A stretch of 64,000 bases of DNA. Origin: CTSoil-043 sp963821235. GTDB lineage: Bacteria; Chloroflexota; Limnocylindria; Limnocylindrales; CSP1-4. The DNA lies in assembly GCA_963821235.1 (NCBI GenBank), contig CAWGCS010000001.1:1054001-1118000 (forward strand). The letters run 5' to 3'. The translations under genes and the position numbers were made by a program. Below are positions 53,521-62,038 of the stretch, piece by piece (position 1 is the stretch's first letter; every line of letters starts with the position of its first letter). Under the pieces are notes generated by a model. The model was not told the origin of the DNA. It ran no database searches and saw only the letters and a list, made by a program, of their open reading frames with translations.

Positions 53521-54113
53521 CAGACCAGAAGACCACGCCGGAGCGGCGCGTCGTCCTCCCGGTCGACCCTACCCGGCGCACGGAGATCGACAAGCAGCGC
53601 GTGCCGATGTCGGCGCGCCCGTACCGCCTCCTCGCCCTGGTCAAGCAGGACGCCGTCGTCCGGGTCCAGAAGGAGCCCGACGATACGGTCATGACCTGGC
53701 CGCACCTTCTCACGATCGAGTTCCTCGCCGCGGCCGCGATGAGCGTCTTCCTCCTCGTCATGGGCCTCATCGTGAACGCCCCCCTGGAGGAGCTCGCGAA
53801 CCCGAACGTGACTCCCGAGGTCGCCAAGGCGCCCTGGTACTTCCTGGGGCTCCAGGAGCTGCTGGCCTACTTCCATCCGACCGTCGCCGGCGCTCTCGTG
53901 CCGCTCTTCGTGCTCGTCGGGGCGGCCCTCATCCCGTTCGTCGACCGGGAGAAGATCACCGCCGTCCGTCCCTCGGAGCGCAAGACGGCGGTCGTCCTCT
54001 TCACGCTCTTCTGCGCCCTCGGCCTGCTCGTGACCTTCATCGGCATCTTCTTCCGGGGGCCCGGCTACTCGTTCACCCTTCCCTGGGTGGACGGCTTCTT
54101 CTTCACCCTGTGA
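53517..54113 (+). CDS. Cytochrome b C-terminal domain (subunit IV-like)
   Basis: A 198-residue protein with three membrane helices. The segment APWYFLGLQELLAYFHP is the PEWY-type quinol-site motif, with Ala-Pro-Trp-Tyr in place of Pro-Glu-Trp-Tyr, so the usual Glu is missing here. Its ATG overlaps the cytochrome b stop (ATGA). An N-terminal extension of 55 polar residues precedes the first helix. Confidence 0.88.
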   Translation: MTDQKTTPERRVVLPVDPTRRTEIDKQRVPMSARPYRLLALVKQDAVVRVQKEPDDTVMTWPHLLTIEFLAAAAMSVFLLVMGLIVNAPLEELANPNVTPEVAKAPWYFLGLQELLAYFHPTVAGALVPLFVLVGAALIPFVDREKITAVRPSERKTAVVLFTLFCALGLLVTFIGIFFRGPGYSFTLPWVDGFFFTL

Positions 54114-54144
54114 GGGGCACGGTGAACGGACGGGACCGCGGGGC

Positions 54145-54813
54145 ATGAGCAACTACCACGTCGAGCCGGCCAACAAGCCACAGGCCCTCACGAGCCAGGC
54201 GCTCAAGTCGCTGCGCAACGAGGCCCCCAAGGGGATGTCGCGCCGGCAGCTGATGCGGACGTCGCTGGGCGCGGGCGTCGGCCTCTGGCTCCTCGAGCTC
54301 GGCGCAGGCACGATCAGCTTCCTCTGGCCGAACCTCTCCGGCGGCTTCGGCGGCAAGGTCCCGATCGGCAAGTACGCCGACATCCGCAACGCGAACGCCG
54401 CCCTCCCGATCGCCGACGGCTTCCCGGCCTACTACCAGGAGGCGCGGGCGTTCGTCATCCTCGTCGACCCGGCGCGCCAGGAGTTCCTGGCGGGCGAGGA
54501 CCCCTCCGGCGACGGCACCGCCCTCAACGTGCGGGCCCTCTACCAGCGCTGTCCGCACCTCGGCTGCAAGCCCAACCCGTGCCTCAAGTCGTTCTGGCTG
54601 GAGTGCCCCTGCCACGGTTCGCGCTACGACCGCCTGGGCACCAAGGTCAAGGAGCTTGGTCCAGCGCCGCGCAGCATGGACCGCTTCGGCGTCATCGTGG
54701 AGGCCGACGGCACGCTCGTCCTGGACACCAGCAAGATCACCCTCGGGCCCCTTCCGGTCGCTCTCGGCCAGCCCGGGCTCGAGCCGTCGAGGAGCCCCAC
54801 CGGGTGCATCTGA
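54145..54813 (+). CDS. Rieske [2Fe-2S] protein
   Basis: A 222-residue protein. A twin-arginine-like anchor (SRRQLMRTSLGAGVGLWLLELGAGTISFLW) precedes the Rieske domain. The cluster ligands are CPHLGCK and CPCHGSRYD, giving the normal two-Cys, two-His set. It takes electrons from quinol at the cytochrome b subunit and passes them to the cytochrome c encoded next. Confidence 0.92.
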   Translation: MSNYHVEPANKPQALTSQALKSLRNEAPKGMSRRQLMRTSLGAGVGLWLLELGAGTISFLWPNLSGGFGGKVPIGKYADIRNANAALPIADGFPAYYQEARAFVILVDPARQEFLAGEDPSGDGTALNVRALYQRCPHLGCKPNPCLKSFWLECPCHGSRYDRLGTKVKELGPAPRSMDRFGVIVEADGTLVLDTSKITLGPLPVALGQPGLEPSRSPTGCI

Positions 54814-54850
54814 CGACGCCAGCCGACCACCTGATGCTTCGAGGATCCCG

Positions 54851-55903
54851 ATGACCGACCAGCCCGGCCAGAGCCCCGAGCAGCGCCTGCCTGCCCGCCG
54901 GGAGCAGCCGGCCGAGGTCGCCCCGGTCGAGCGCTTCAGCGGCCCGCCCCAGGTCCATACCGTCGGCCTGTCGGCCGAGCGCGCCGCCAAGATCGTCCGC
55001 CAGAGCTCGAACGCGCGGTGGGTCGCCTTCCTCGCCGTCACGCTCGTTGCCCTCTTCGTGATCGTCTACTACTTCTACGAGCTGGGCGTGCCGGGCATGG
55101 CCAACACGAGCCGCCTGGAGAAGGAGGTCGCCGCCCAGCAGGTGACGGCCGTCGAGCGCGGAGCCAAGCTCTTCCAGGCCAACTGCGCCCGCTGCCACGG
55201 CGCCACGGGCCAGGGCGGGATCGGGCCGGTTCTCAACGACCAGGCCAAGCTGCTCACCCACCTGACGCCGACCTACATCGAGACGGTCCTCACGGTCGGT
55301 GGCCGCTATGTCTGCGGCAACCCGGGCTCGCTGATGGTCGCCTGGCTGGAGCCGAAGGGTCCCCTCAACTACCGCGAGGTCGAGGAGCTCATCGCCTTCC
55401 TCCGGGCGCCGAACACGCTGACCTATACGGCGACCGACCCGACCACGGGAGCGACGACGCAGGCGACCGGCTGGCGCGACCCGAGCTACGCGCCGCCGGC
55501 CGGGGCGACCCCGGTGCCCGACTGCTGGTCGGCGGGCCTCACCGCCCCCTCGGCCGCCCCCGGCTCGGCGGCCCCGTCGGCGGGCGCGAGCGGCGCCCCC
55601 AGCGAGGCGCCCGGCGACGCGGTCACCCTCAGGCTCACGGCCTCCGGCGTCGCCTACGACACCGACAGCCTGGAGGCCCCGGCCGACACCCCGTTGACCA
55701 TCGCCTTCACCAACAACGACGCCGGGATCCCCCACAACGTGGCCATCCACAAGGGCTCCCCGACCGGGGAGCTCGTCTGGCAGGGCGAGATCTTCAACGG
55801 GGTGGACAGCCGGACCTACCAGGTGCCGGCCCTCCCGGCGGGCACCTACGGCTTCGTCTGCACGGTCCATCCCAACATGAGCGGCACGCTCACGGTCAAG
55901 TAG
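54851..55903 (+). CDS. Membrane-anchored cytochrome c fused to a cupredoxin
   Basis: A 350-residue protein. One membrane helix (WVAFLAVTLVALFVIVYYFYELG, about residues 57-80) is followed by a class I cytochrome c with NCARCHGATGQGGIGP. A Pro/Ala/Ser linker (about 225-250) joins it to a cupredoxin with the type 1 copper ligands in IPHNVAIH and CTVHPNM. The fusion would give a tethered heme-to-copper relay after the Rieske protein. Confidence 0.9.
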   Translation: MTDQPGQSPEQRLPARREQPAEVAPVERFSGPPQVHTVGLSAERAAKIVRQSSNARWVAFLAVTLVALFVIVYYFYELGVPGMANTSRLEKEVAAQQVTAVERGAKLFQANCARCHGATGQGGIGPVLNDQAKLLTHLTPTYIETVLTVGGRYVCGNPGSLMVAWLEPKGPLNYREVEELIAFLRAPNTLTYTATDPTTGATTQATGWRDPSYAPPAGATPVPDCWSAGLTAPSAAPGSAAPSAGASGAPSEAPGDAVTLRLTASGVAYDTDSLEAPADTPLTIAFTNNDAGIPHNVAIHKGSPTGELVWQGEIFNGVDSRTYQVPALPAGTYGFVCTVHPNMSGTLTVK

Positions 55904-55954
55904 GGCCACGAGCCCGGGCGGGGAGGACCCGGCCGGGCGGATCAGGGAGGCACG

Positions 55955-57430
55955 ATGGCGGCTCAGGCGCTCGGTCCCGGCACCACGATCGTCCGACGGC
56001 GGGCCTTCTTCGGGCTGCTCGACGCCGGCGGCTGGGCCTGGGCGACCGTCAAGGCCTTCGTCTGGTTCGTCATCATCATCCTGCTGATGGCGTACCTGCC
56101 CGACCGCGCCCTCTACGCCACCGTCCAGCCGACGATCGACGTCGGCGTCTCGCTCCAGACCTTCAACAAGAGCCTGAACGTCACGCCCGTCAACCTCTGC
56201 CCGGCGTCCAACGAGACGCTGCCCTGCCCGGCCCCCATCGGGGCGGTCCTGCCCTGGCAGCCGAACCCGCCCGAGCTGGGCCTGCCGCAGGCGCGCACCG
56301 ACGCCACGATCCTGGCGGCGGGCCTCCAGACGCTCCTCATCGGCGGGTCGGACGGGAAGGCCGCCCAGGAGAGCGTCTACGCGACGGTCGTCCGGGCCGA
56401 CGGCAACATCGATGGGTGGTCCGAGGGCCCTGCGCTCCCCGCCCCGCGGGCCGGCGCGAGCGCCGTCTTCTTCTCCGGCTCGGCCTACGTCCTGGGCGGC
56501 GCCGCTGCCGACGGCATGCCGACCGACACCGTCTTCGTCGGCACGCCGGACGCCGCGACCGGCAGGATCACCAGCTGGTCCGAAGCCACGGACCTGAAGC
56601 TGCCTGCCCCGCGGTCAGACGCCGCGGTCGTCGTCAGCGGCGACGGCATCTTCCTCATCGGCGGCCGCGACGCGAGCGGCGTCGTGGACACGGTCTGGAA
56701 GGCGGCCCTCAACGCGAAGACCGGCAAGCTCGAGCCGTGGAAGGCGAACCAGCCGCTGCCCGCCGGCCGGGCGGGCGGCACCGCGGTCCTCCTTGGGACC
56801 AACCTCTTCCTCTACGGCGGCGAGGAGGCCGGCGGGCCGACGACAGCGGTCGTGCGGGGCGAGATCGCGGCCACCGGCGATGCGCTGGGGACCGTCACGG
56901 GCTGGTTGAAGCCGACAGCCGATGCGGTGGCGACGACGGATCTGCCGGCAGCCCGCAAGGGAGCGATGGGCTTCGTCTCCAACGGGACCTTCTACTACGT
57001 CGGCGGCGAGGGCGGCTCGGGCGAGCTCTACTGGACGATCCCGGATGCGCAGGGGAACCTCACCGGCTGGAAGACGCTGAAGGAGAGCTCCCTGCCGGCC
57101 AACCTCCAGCTGGCCAACGCGGCGCCGATCGTCTCCGGCTCGCACGCCTTCCTCGTGGGCGGGACCTCGGCCGGGACGCCGACGCAGGGGGTCGCGCGGG
57201 CGAGCCTGGCGCCGCCGCAGCCGTTCTTCCAGCTCGGCCTCTTCTACGTCGTGGTGCCCTCCCTCGGCATCCAGGGCGCCGTCGGCCAGCAGATCTCCTA
57301 CCTGGTGGCGGCGGGCGTGGCGACGGGCAACTTCGTCCTGCTCCTCCTCATCGGGTACGCCTTCAACCACCGACCCCAGACGAGGGCCTTCTTCGAGCGG
57401 CTCCGCAACCGCCGCCGGCACGCGGCGTAG
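55955..57430 (+). CDS. Membrane-anchored kelch-type propeller protein
   Basis: A 491-residue protein with a membrane helix near each end (KAFVWFVIIILLMAYLPDRALY and YLVAAGVATGNFVLLLLIGYAF). Between them are five or six kelch-like blades with the pattern LPAPRAGASAVFFSGSAYVLGG, LPAPRSDAAVVVSGDGIFLIGG and LPAGRAGGTAVLLGTNLFLYGG. It follows the electron-transfer genes closely and may be a structural or assembly partner of the complex. Role unknown. Confidence 0.75.
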   Translation: MAAQALGPGTTIVRRRAFFGLLDAGGWAWATVKAFVWFVIIILLMAYLPDRALYATVQPTIDVGVSLQTFNKSLNVTPVNLCPASNETLPCPAPIGAVLPWQPNPPELGLPQARTDATILAAGLQTLLIGGSDGKAAQESVYATVVRADGNIDGWSEGPALPAPRAGASAVFFSGSAYVLGGAAADGMPTDTVFVGTPDAATGRITSWSEATDLKLPAPRSDAAVVVSGDGIFLIGGRDASGVVDTVWKAALNAKTGKLEPWKANQPLPAGRAGGTAVLLGTNLFLYGGEEAGGPTTAVVRGEIAATGDALGTVTGWLKPTADAVATTDLPAARKGAMGFVSNGTFYYVGGEGGSGELYWTIPDAQGNLTGWKTLKESSLPANLQLANAAPIVSGSHAFLVGGTSAGTPTQGVARASLAPPQPFFQLGLFYVVVPSLGIQGAVGQQISYLVAAGVATGNFVLLLLIGYAFNHRPQTRAFFERLRNRRRHAA

Positions 57431-57470
57431 CGGGCCGATCGCCCGGCGCGCGGTCCGGGCGACGCCGGCG

Positions 57471-57848
57471 TCAGGGCAGGTCGCCCTCGCCGCGATCGAG
57501 CGGCCCGCTCCGCACGGGGAGACCGGCCCGGGCCCAGGCCACCATCCCGCCGGCCACGTTGGCGACATCGGTCCAGCCGGCGCGCAGGAGGTAGGCCGTC
57601 ACGGCCGCCGATCGGCTGCCGCTGTTGCAGATGACGTGCAGCGGCCGATCCCGCGGCAGCTCCTCGAAGCGCAGCAGGAAGGACGAGGTCGGGTAGAGGA
57701 CGGCGCCGGGCGCGCGCAGCCTGGTGAACTCGTCGAGCTCGCGCACGTCAACGAGGAGCGGGCCGCCGGCGGTGGCGGTGTACGCCGAGGTCGCCTCCCG
57801 GACGGCGAGGACGTCGATGGTTGGAACCTGCGGCTGGCCGCGTTGCAT
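57471..57848 (-). CDS. Rhodanese-like sulfurtransferase
   Basis: A 125-residue single rhodanese domain: PLLVDVRELDEFTRLRAPGAVLYP, then the active-site loop CNSGSRSAAVTAYLLRAGW with catalytic Cys, then VANVAGGMVAW. It would carry persulfide sulfur. Its ATG overlaps the DUF309 gene stop (TGATG), making it the last gene of a three-gene operon. Confidence 0.9.
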   Translation of the reverse strand: MQRGQPQVPTIDVLAVREATSAYTATAGGPLLVDVRELDEFTRLRAPGAVLYPTSSFLLRFEELPRDRPLHVICNSGSRSAAVTAYLLRAGWTDVANVAGGMVAWARAGLPVRSGPLDRGEGDLP

Positions 57849-58378
57849 CAGGCGGTCGTCCTCCGGGTGAGCGTGGGTGGTTCGAGGTCGAGGGGAGACC
57901 GTCGCGCGCGGACCGGCGGCCCGGCGACGTCATGCGGCGGCCCGGGGGCGCGCCCGACCGGCGACGCGGGCAGGGCGGCCAGGCGCTGCAGGCGGCCGTC
58001 GATCGCGGCGAGGAGGGCCGGGAGGTCGAGTCCGAGGTCGACTCCCATGCCTTCGGCGCCGGCGATCCGCTGGCGGGCGCCGACGAGGTTCGTCCGCACC
58101 CCGGCCGGGTTGCCGCGCGTGGCATGCACGAAGGCCGCGGCAAGCTTGATGAGGCCGGCCAGCAACTCCCGCTCGGCGGGATCCGCGGTCCCCATCCAGG
58201 CCGGCTCCAGCTCCTCGTGGGCCAGGTAGAAGCGGCCGCCGGCGTAGGCCGCCAGGCCGCGCTCGAAGGCGGCGCGACGGGCCGAGGCGTCGAGGGGCCG
58301 ATAGGCCTTCGCCCGCCCGCGCGGATCGACGACGCGAGCCGGGTCGTCCCGGCCGGTGACGGTCCCCCTCGTTGTCAT
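57848..58378 (-). CDS. DUF309 family protein
   Basis: A 176-residue protein. The DUF309 core is AAFERGLAAYAGGRFYLAHEELEPAWMG and LLAGLIKLAAAFVHATRGNPAGVRTNL, a helical bundle with conserved His and Glu. The last 45 residues are Pro/Arg-rich. Its start overlaps the DUF2203 stop (ATGA). No biochemical role is known for the family. Confidence 0.85.
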   Translation of the reverse strand: MTTRGTVTGRDDPARVVDPRGRAKAYRPLDASARRAAFERGLAAYAGGRFYLAHEELEPAWMGTADPAERELLAGLIKLAAAFVHATRGNPAGVRTNLVGARQRIAGAEGMGVDLGLDLPALLAAIDGRLQRLAALPASPVGRAPGPPHDVAGPPVRARRSPLDLEPPTLTRRTTA

Positions 58379-58821
58379 CCGAGCTCGGAGAGCGGCCTCC
58401 GACCGGCGATCCCGGTCGCGAGCTCGTGCCACCAGGCCACGTCGCCCTCGCCGAGGCGCCAGCAGAGCCACACCTGGCGGCCGGCGACGAGCGCCGGGAA
58501 GTCGACGAGGCCGGTCTCGATGTCGCGGAGCGTCACGTCCCAGGCGTCCAGGCGCTCCACGGCTGCTTGCATCTGGTCGATGACCGCCTGGATGCGCGCG
58601 GCGAGCACCCGGGGCGACTGGGGCACGCCCCGATCGCCCGCCTCGGTCAGCGCGTCGTCCACCAGCGAGCGCCCGACGTCCGGGACCTGGGCCTGGCTGG
58701 CGACGTGCAGCCGGTCGCGCAGCCCGATCAGCTCCGTCCGCCGCGCCCGGAGGTCCTCGAGAATCGTCCGAACCTCGGGGAGGCGAGTGTTCGCCCTGTC
58801 GAGGGTGTAGAAGGCCGTCAC
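58375..58821 (-). CDS. DUF2203 family protein
   Basis: A 148-residue protein. It starts FYTLDRANTRLPEVRTILEDL, continues as a long helix, and ends with the diagnostic LRDIETGLVDFPALVAGRQVWLCWRLGEGDVAWWHE. DUF2203 is widespread in Chloroflexota and Actinobacteria but uncharacterised. It begins the operon with DUF309 and rhodanese. Confidence 0.88.
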   Translation of the reverse strand: MTAFYTLDRANTRLPEVRTILEDLRARRTELIGLRDRLHVASQAQVPDVGRSLVDDALTEAGDRGVPQSPRVLAARIQAVIDQMQAAVERLDAWDVTLRDIETGLVDFPALVAGRQVWLCWRLGEGDVAWWHELATGIAGRRPLSELG

Positions 58822-58862
58822 CGGCCCATTCTACCGGCGGACCCGTCTGGCCTCCTCCGGGG

Positions 58863-59639
58863 TCACCAGGCGGGAACGACCTGCGGCTCCAGCCACGACT
58901 CGGGGAGGAGCCGCGGCCGGATCAGCGCCGCCCGCCCTCCGCGGACGGCGACCTCGGCCGGGATGGGGTGGGAGAGGAAGAGCGGCATCGACTCGCTGAA
59001 GCCGTAGGCGCCGGCGTCGAGGACGGCAACGAGATCGCCGACGTCCGGGAGCGGCAGGACGGCACTCGCGGCGAAGACGTCGAGGCCCGAGCAGAGCGGC
59101 CCCGCGATCGTGACCGGCCAGGCGCGCGGACCGCGCCCGCGCGTTCCCAGCACGCGGACCCGGTGCTCCTGGCCCACGAGCGCCGGCCGAAGCAGGTGAT
59201 GGACGCCGCCGTCGAGGACGACCACCTCGGTCTCGGCGACGCGCTTCCGGTCGACGACGCGGGCAAGATATGCGCCGGCGGCCCCGACGAGGAAGCGCCC
59301 CGGCTCCAGGAGCAGGCGCATCGAGCGGGCGTCTGCGGCCGCCGCCCAGCCGTCCGCGAGCCGCGCCAGGTGCCGCGCCAGCCCCACGAGGTCGAGCGAG
59401 TCGTCGTGCGGGTCGTAGGGGATCCCCAGCCCGCCGCCGGCGTCGACGAGTGCCAGGGGGACGCCCGCCGCGGCGACGACGGCGCGCCCCAGCTCCACCG
59501 TCTCAGCGACGTGGGCGGCGAGGGCCGCCACATCGAGCACGTTCGAGGCGCCGAAGCGATGGATGCCCCGCAGGTCCAGGTGGGGCGAAGCCGCCGCCGT
59601 GCGCGCCGCCGCCCGGAGGTCGGGCTCGTCCCGCCCGCC
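58863..59639 (-). pseudogene. lysA: 3' part of a type III PLP decarboxylase gene (lysA-like)
   Basis: About 255 residues of the C-terminal part of a diaminopimelate/ornithine-decarboxylase-type enzyme: HLDLRGIHRFGASNVLDV, LVDAGGGLGIPYD, LLLEPGRFLVG, the catalytic GPLCSGLDVF and VLDAGAYGFSE. The N-terminal part with the PLP-binding lysine is absent. Upstream it runs directly, in a different frame, into the start of dapD. In the lysine operon it is best read as the remainder of lysA. Confidence 0.75.
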
Positions 59640-59890
59640 ACGACGCGGACGGAGGGGTCCTCCAGGGGGTGGAGCGGCAACCCGACGCGATCCCGGAAGC
59701 GAAGCGGTCCGGCCTCGTCCTCGACGACGGCCCGATCGGCGAAGCAGGCCAGGATGGCCGCCTTCACCGCCGGCTCGACGCGCCAGCCGCCGGGTGCCGC
59801 GGGATCCGGCCGGGCGGCCCGCAGCTCCCCTGCCTGGAGGATCGCGAGGAGCTCCCCGGGCGCGTCGCGCACGGCCGAGATCGCGGTCAT
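59624..59890 (-). pseudogene. dapD: 5' part of dapD (tetrahydrodipicolinate N-succinyltransferase)
   Basis: From ATG 59890 (overlapping the dapA stop) about 88 residues match the DapD N-terminal domain: ELLAILQAGELRAAR, WRVEPAVKAAILACFADRAVV, LRFRDRVGLPL and VRVVAGGTS. The left-handed beta-helix that should follow, about 190 residues, is missing. The frame instead runs on out of phase through the lysA remainder. The joined product would not be a working acyltransferase. Confidence 0.75.
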
Positions 59891-60885
59891 GCGACGCCTT
59901 CCGCCACCGCGACGGGGCCGGTGGCCGCCCGGACCCGCCCGCCGTGGAGCTCCAGCAGTCCCAGGTTCCGCAGGATCCCCGCCATCCGGTCGCGGGCGAC
60001 GAGGTCGAGCGGCAGGAGGGGGGCTCGCAGGCGGTCCGTCGGCAGGAGCCCCATCAGCGCGAGCGCCGCCTTGACCGGCACCGGGCTGGGCGCACCCCGG
60101 AAGTTGGCGAGGAGGAGGGGCAGCCACCGCTCGTGAAGCCGGCGCGCGCCGCGGAGGTCACCGCCCAGCCCCGCCCGACAGAGGGCCGCCATCTCGCCCG
60201 GGATCTCGTTGGAGGCCACCGAGACGACGCCGTCGCCGCCGAGGGCGAGGACGGCGAGCGTGGCGACGTCGTCGCCCGAGAGGACCGCCACGCCGACCGG
60301 CCGGTCCCGGCAGATCCGGGCGATCTGCTCGATGTTGCCCGACGCTTCCTTGACCGCCCCGATCCGGGGGTGCTCGGCGAGCCGGAGGAACGTCTCCGCC
60401 TCCACGTTCGTCCCCGTCCGCCCGGGGACGTTGTAGACGACGACCGGCAGCCCGCCCTCGTCGGCAACCGCCCGGAAGTGGGCCTCCAGCATCCGCTGGT
60501 CGGGGCGGTTGTAGTACGGGGCGACGACGAGGGCCGCGTCGGCGCCGAGCTCGGCGGCCCGCCGCGTGGCCCGGATCGTGGCCGCGGTGTCGTTCGTGCC
60601 GGTCCCCGCGATCACGGTCGCTCGTCGGCGCCACGGGCGCTCGTCCCGCAGCTCGACGGCGATCGCGATGAGGCGCTCCCGCTCGGCGGGCGAGAGGGTC
60701 GGGCTCTCCCCGGTGGTCCCGCAGGGGACGAGGCCGTCGATGCCCGAGAGGAGCTGCCAACCGACGAGCGAGCGGAACGCTGTCTCGTCGACGGCGCCGT
60801 CGTCGGTGAAGGGAGTCACGAGGGCGGTGAAGGCGCCGCGCAGGCGCGGGCCGCGCGGGTCGGGATGGCGGATCGGGCGTGGCAT
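59887..60885 (-). CDS. dapA: 4-hydroxy-tetrahydrodipicolinate synthase
   Basis: A 332-residue DapA with an AGGAG ribosome site before ATG 60885. Motifs are ALVTPFTDDGAVD, LVPCGTTGESPTLSPAER, the tyrosine in VAPYYNRPDQ and VYNVPGRTG, and the Schiff-base lysine in IGAVKEASGN. It condenses pyruvate and aspartate semialdehyde in lysine synthesis. An extra C-terminal stretch of about 25 residues is present. Its stop overlaps the dapD start. Confidence 0.95.
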   Translation of the reverse strand: MPRPIRHPDPRGPRLRGAFTALVTPFTDDGAVDETAFRSLVGWQLLSGIDGLVPCGTTGESPTLSPAERERLIAIAVELRDERPWRRRATVIAGTGTNDTAATIRATRRAAELGADAALVVAPYYNRPDQRMLEAHFRAVADEGGLPVVVYNVPGRTGTNVEAETFLRLAEHPRIGAVKEASGNIEQIARICRDRPVGVAVLSGDDVATLAVLALGGDGVVSVASNEIPGEMAALCRAGLGGDLRGARRLHERWLPLLLANFRGAPSPVPVKAALALMGLLPTDRLRAPLLPLDLVARDRMAGILRNLGLLELHGGRVRAATGPVAVAEGVA

Positions 60886-60932
60886 CGGAATCTCCTGGGG
60901 GCGAGGGTGGCGGGACGTCGTCGGGCGGGTCG

Positions 60933-61703
60933 TCAGCGCGCGGCCATCGCCACCCCCGGCGGCAGAGCGAGGATGTCGTCGACGACGAGATCGAAGGCAT
61001 GGAGGCCGGGCGCCCGGGGCGCCGCGAGCAGCCAGTCGGCCGCGGCCAGCGCCCCCGTCGTGTAGGCCGAGCGATCGCGAGCCACGTGCCGCAGCTCGAT
61101 CGACTCGCCCGCGGCGTCGAAGCCGACGAGATGGGAGCCCGGGCTGGCGCCGGCCCGAACGCCGACGACCTCGAGGGTGGCTGGATCGGAGGCGCTCGCC
61201 GGATCCTCGGCCACGTGGCGCACCCGCGGATGCACGGCGATGATCCGCCCAGCGAGGGCGCGGGCCGTCCCCGACGGCCGATCTGCCTTGGCCCGCCGAT
61301 GCCACTCCACGAGGTAGGGGTCGAACCCGGCGACGGGCCCGTAGAGGGCGACGGCCGCGTCGACGAGCCGCCCGAAGAGGGCCATCCCCACGCTCAGGTT
61401 GGGGGCCGCGACGGCAGCCCCGCCCAGCGTCTCGAGGAGGCGGAGGACCCGGGTCCGGTGCGCCTCCCAGGCCGTCGTGGCGATCACGAACCGCCGCACG
61501 CCCGCGTCGAAGGCGGCCCCGAGGCTCGCCTCCACCGCGTCGCCCCGGCTGGCCTCGAAGGCCACCGTCGCCCCCGCCAGGTCGTCCGGATCGTGGCGGC
61601 CGGCCTTCGGCCGTCCGAGCACCCGCACCCGATCGCCGCGCTCGGCGCAGGCGGCGGCGATCGCCCGTCCCAGCGGGCCGTCGCCCATGATGACCGCGTC
61701 CAT
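60933..61703 (-). CDS. dapB: 4-hydroxy-tetrahydrodipicolinate reductase
   Basis: A 256-residue DapB. The nucleotide site is at the N-terminus (DAVIMGDGPLGRAIAAAC), shorter than the usual GxxGxMG loop. The substrate site is YLVEWHRRAKADRPSGTARAL, and the C-terminus has ELRHVARDRSAYTTGALAAADWLL. It reduces the DapA product. It is the first structural gene of the operon, 240 bases after the leader ORF start. Confidence 0.92.
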   Translation of the reverse strand: MDAVIMGDGPLGRAIAAACAERGDRVRVLGRPKAGRHDPDDLAGATVAFEASRGDAVEASLGAAFDAGVRRFVIATTAWEAHRTRVLRLLETLGGAAVAAPNLSVGMALFGRLVDAAVALYGPVAGFDPYLVEWHRRAKADRPSGTARALAGRIIAVHPRVRHVAEDPASASDPATLEVVGVRAGASPGSHLVGFDAAGESIELRHVARDRSAYTTGALAAADWLLAAPRAPGLHAFDLVVDDILALPPGVAMAAR

Positions 61704-61769
61704 TCCTCGTTCCTCGCGCTCGGGTGTGGAGACGCGGGGCCGGTCGGGCCGGAGGTCCGTTCGCCGTCG

Positions 61770-61838
61770 GGCAAATCGAAGAGGCCGCGGTCACCCGGTG
61801 GTGTCCGCGGCCCTCGGAGCCTCCGTTCCCTGGAGGCC
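61770..61838 (-). terminator. Attenuator-like hairpins upstream of dapB
   Basis: On the minus strand, GGCCGCGG-A-CACC, a 4-base loop, then GGTG-A-CCGCGGCC (within 61783-61813) form a 12-bp stem with one A-A mismatch, extended by GAGG/CCTC and followed by TTCGATTTG. Just upstream, GCCTCC and GGAGGC (61816-61838) form a second hairpin. Placed between a leader ORF and dapB, the set looks like a transcription attenuator. Confidence 0.5.
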
Positions 61839-61864
61839 CCGGTCGCTGCTGTGGTCGCGCGCCG

Positions 61865-61945
61865 TCAGAGCCCCAGGGCCCGTGCCTCCCGGCGGGGCCG
61901 CCAGAGCTTCTTCTTCGACTCGACGGAGAAGATGTGGCGATGCAT
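61865..61945 (-). CDS. Putative leader peptide of the lysine operon
   Basis: A 26-residue frame from ATG 61945 to TGA: MHRHIFSVESKKKLWRPR, then REARALGL. Codons 11-13 are three consecutive AAG lysine codons. It begins within about two bases of the predicted transcription start, so it would be translated without a leader, and ends about 25 bases before the first hairpin. Ribosome stalling at the lysine codons would fit classical attenuation of dap genes. The role is inference; the frame could also be a small basic protein. Confidence 0.5.
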   Translation of the reverse strand: MHRHIFSVESKKKLWRPRREARALGL

Positions 61946-61953
61946 GGTCGCGA

Positions 61954-61983
61954 AGGATACGGCGATGGCGCCGGGGCGCGCAA
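61954..61983 (-). promoter_or_regulatory. Probable promoter of the dap operon leader
   Basis: On the minus strand TTGCGC (61983-61978) and TATCCT (61959-61954) are separated by 18 bases. Transcription would begin near 61946, next to the leader-peptide ATG at 61945. The same -35 hexamer occurs in the OsmC promoter at 3588. Confidence 0.5.
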
Positions 61984-62038
61984 CCATTTCCGGTCGAGCG
62001 CCGGAGGCTCGCGGCCTGCCGTATCGTTCGGGCCGCGT

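Noticed and set aside
61781..61815. T-box riboswitch before dapB
   Set aside because: GGGTGACCGCG resembles the T-box GGGUGGNACCGCG but lacks two bases and is part of a near-perfect palindrome; no Stem I or specifier loop was found.
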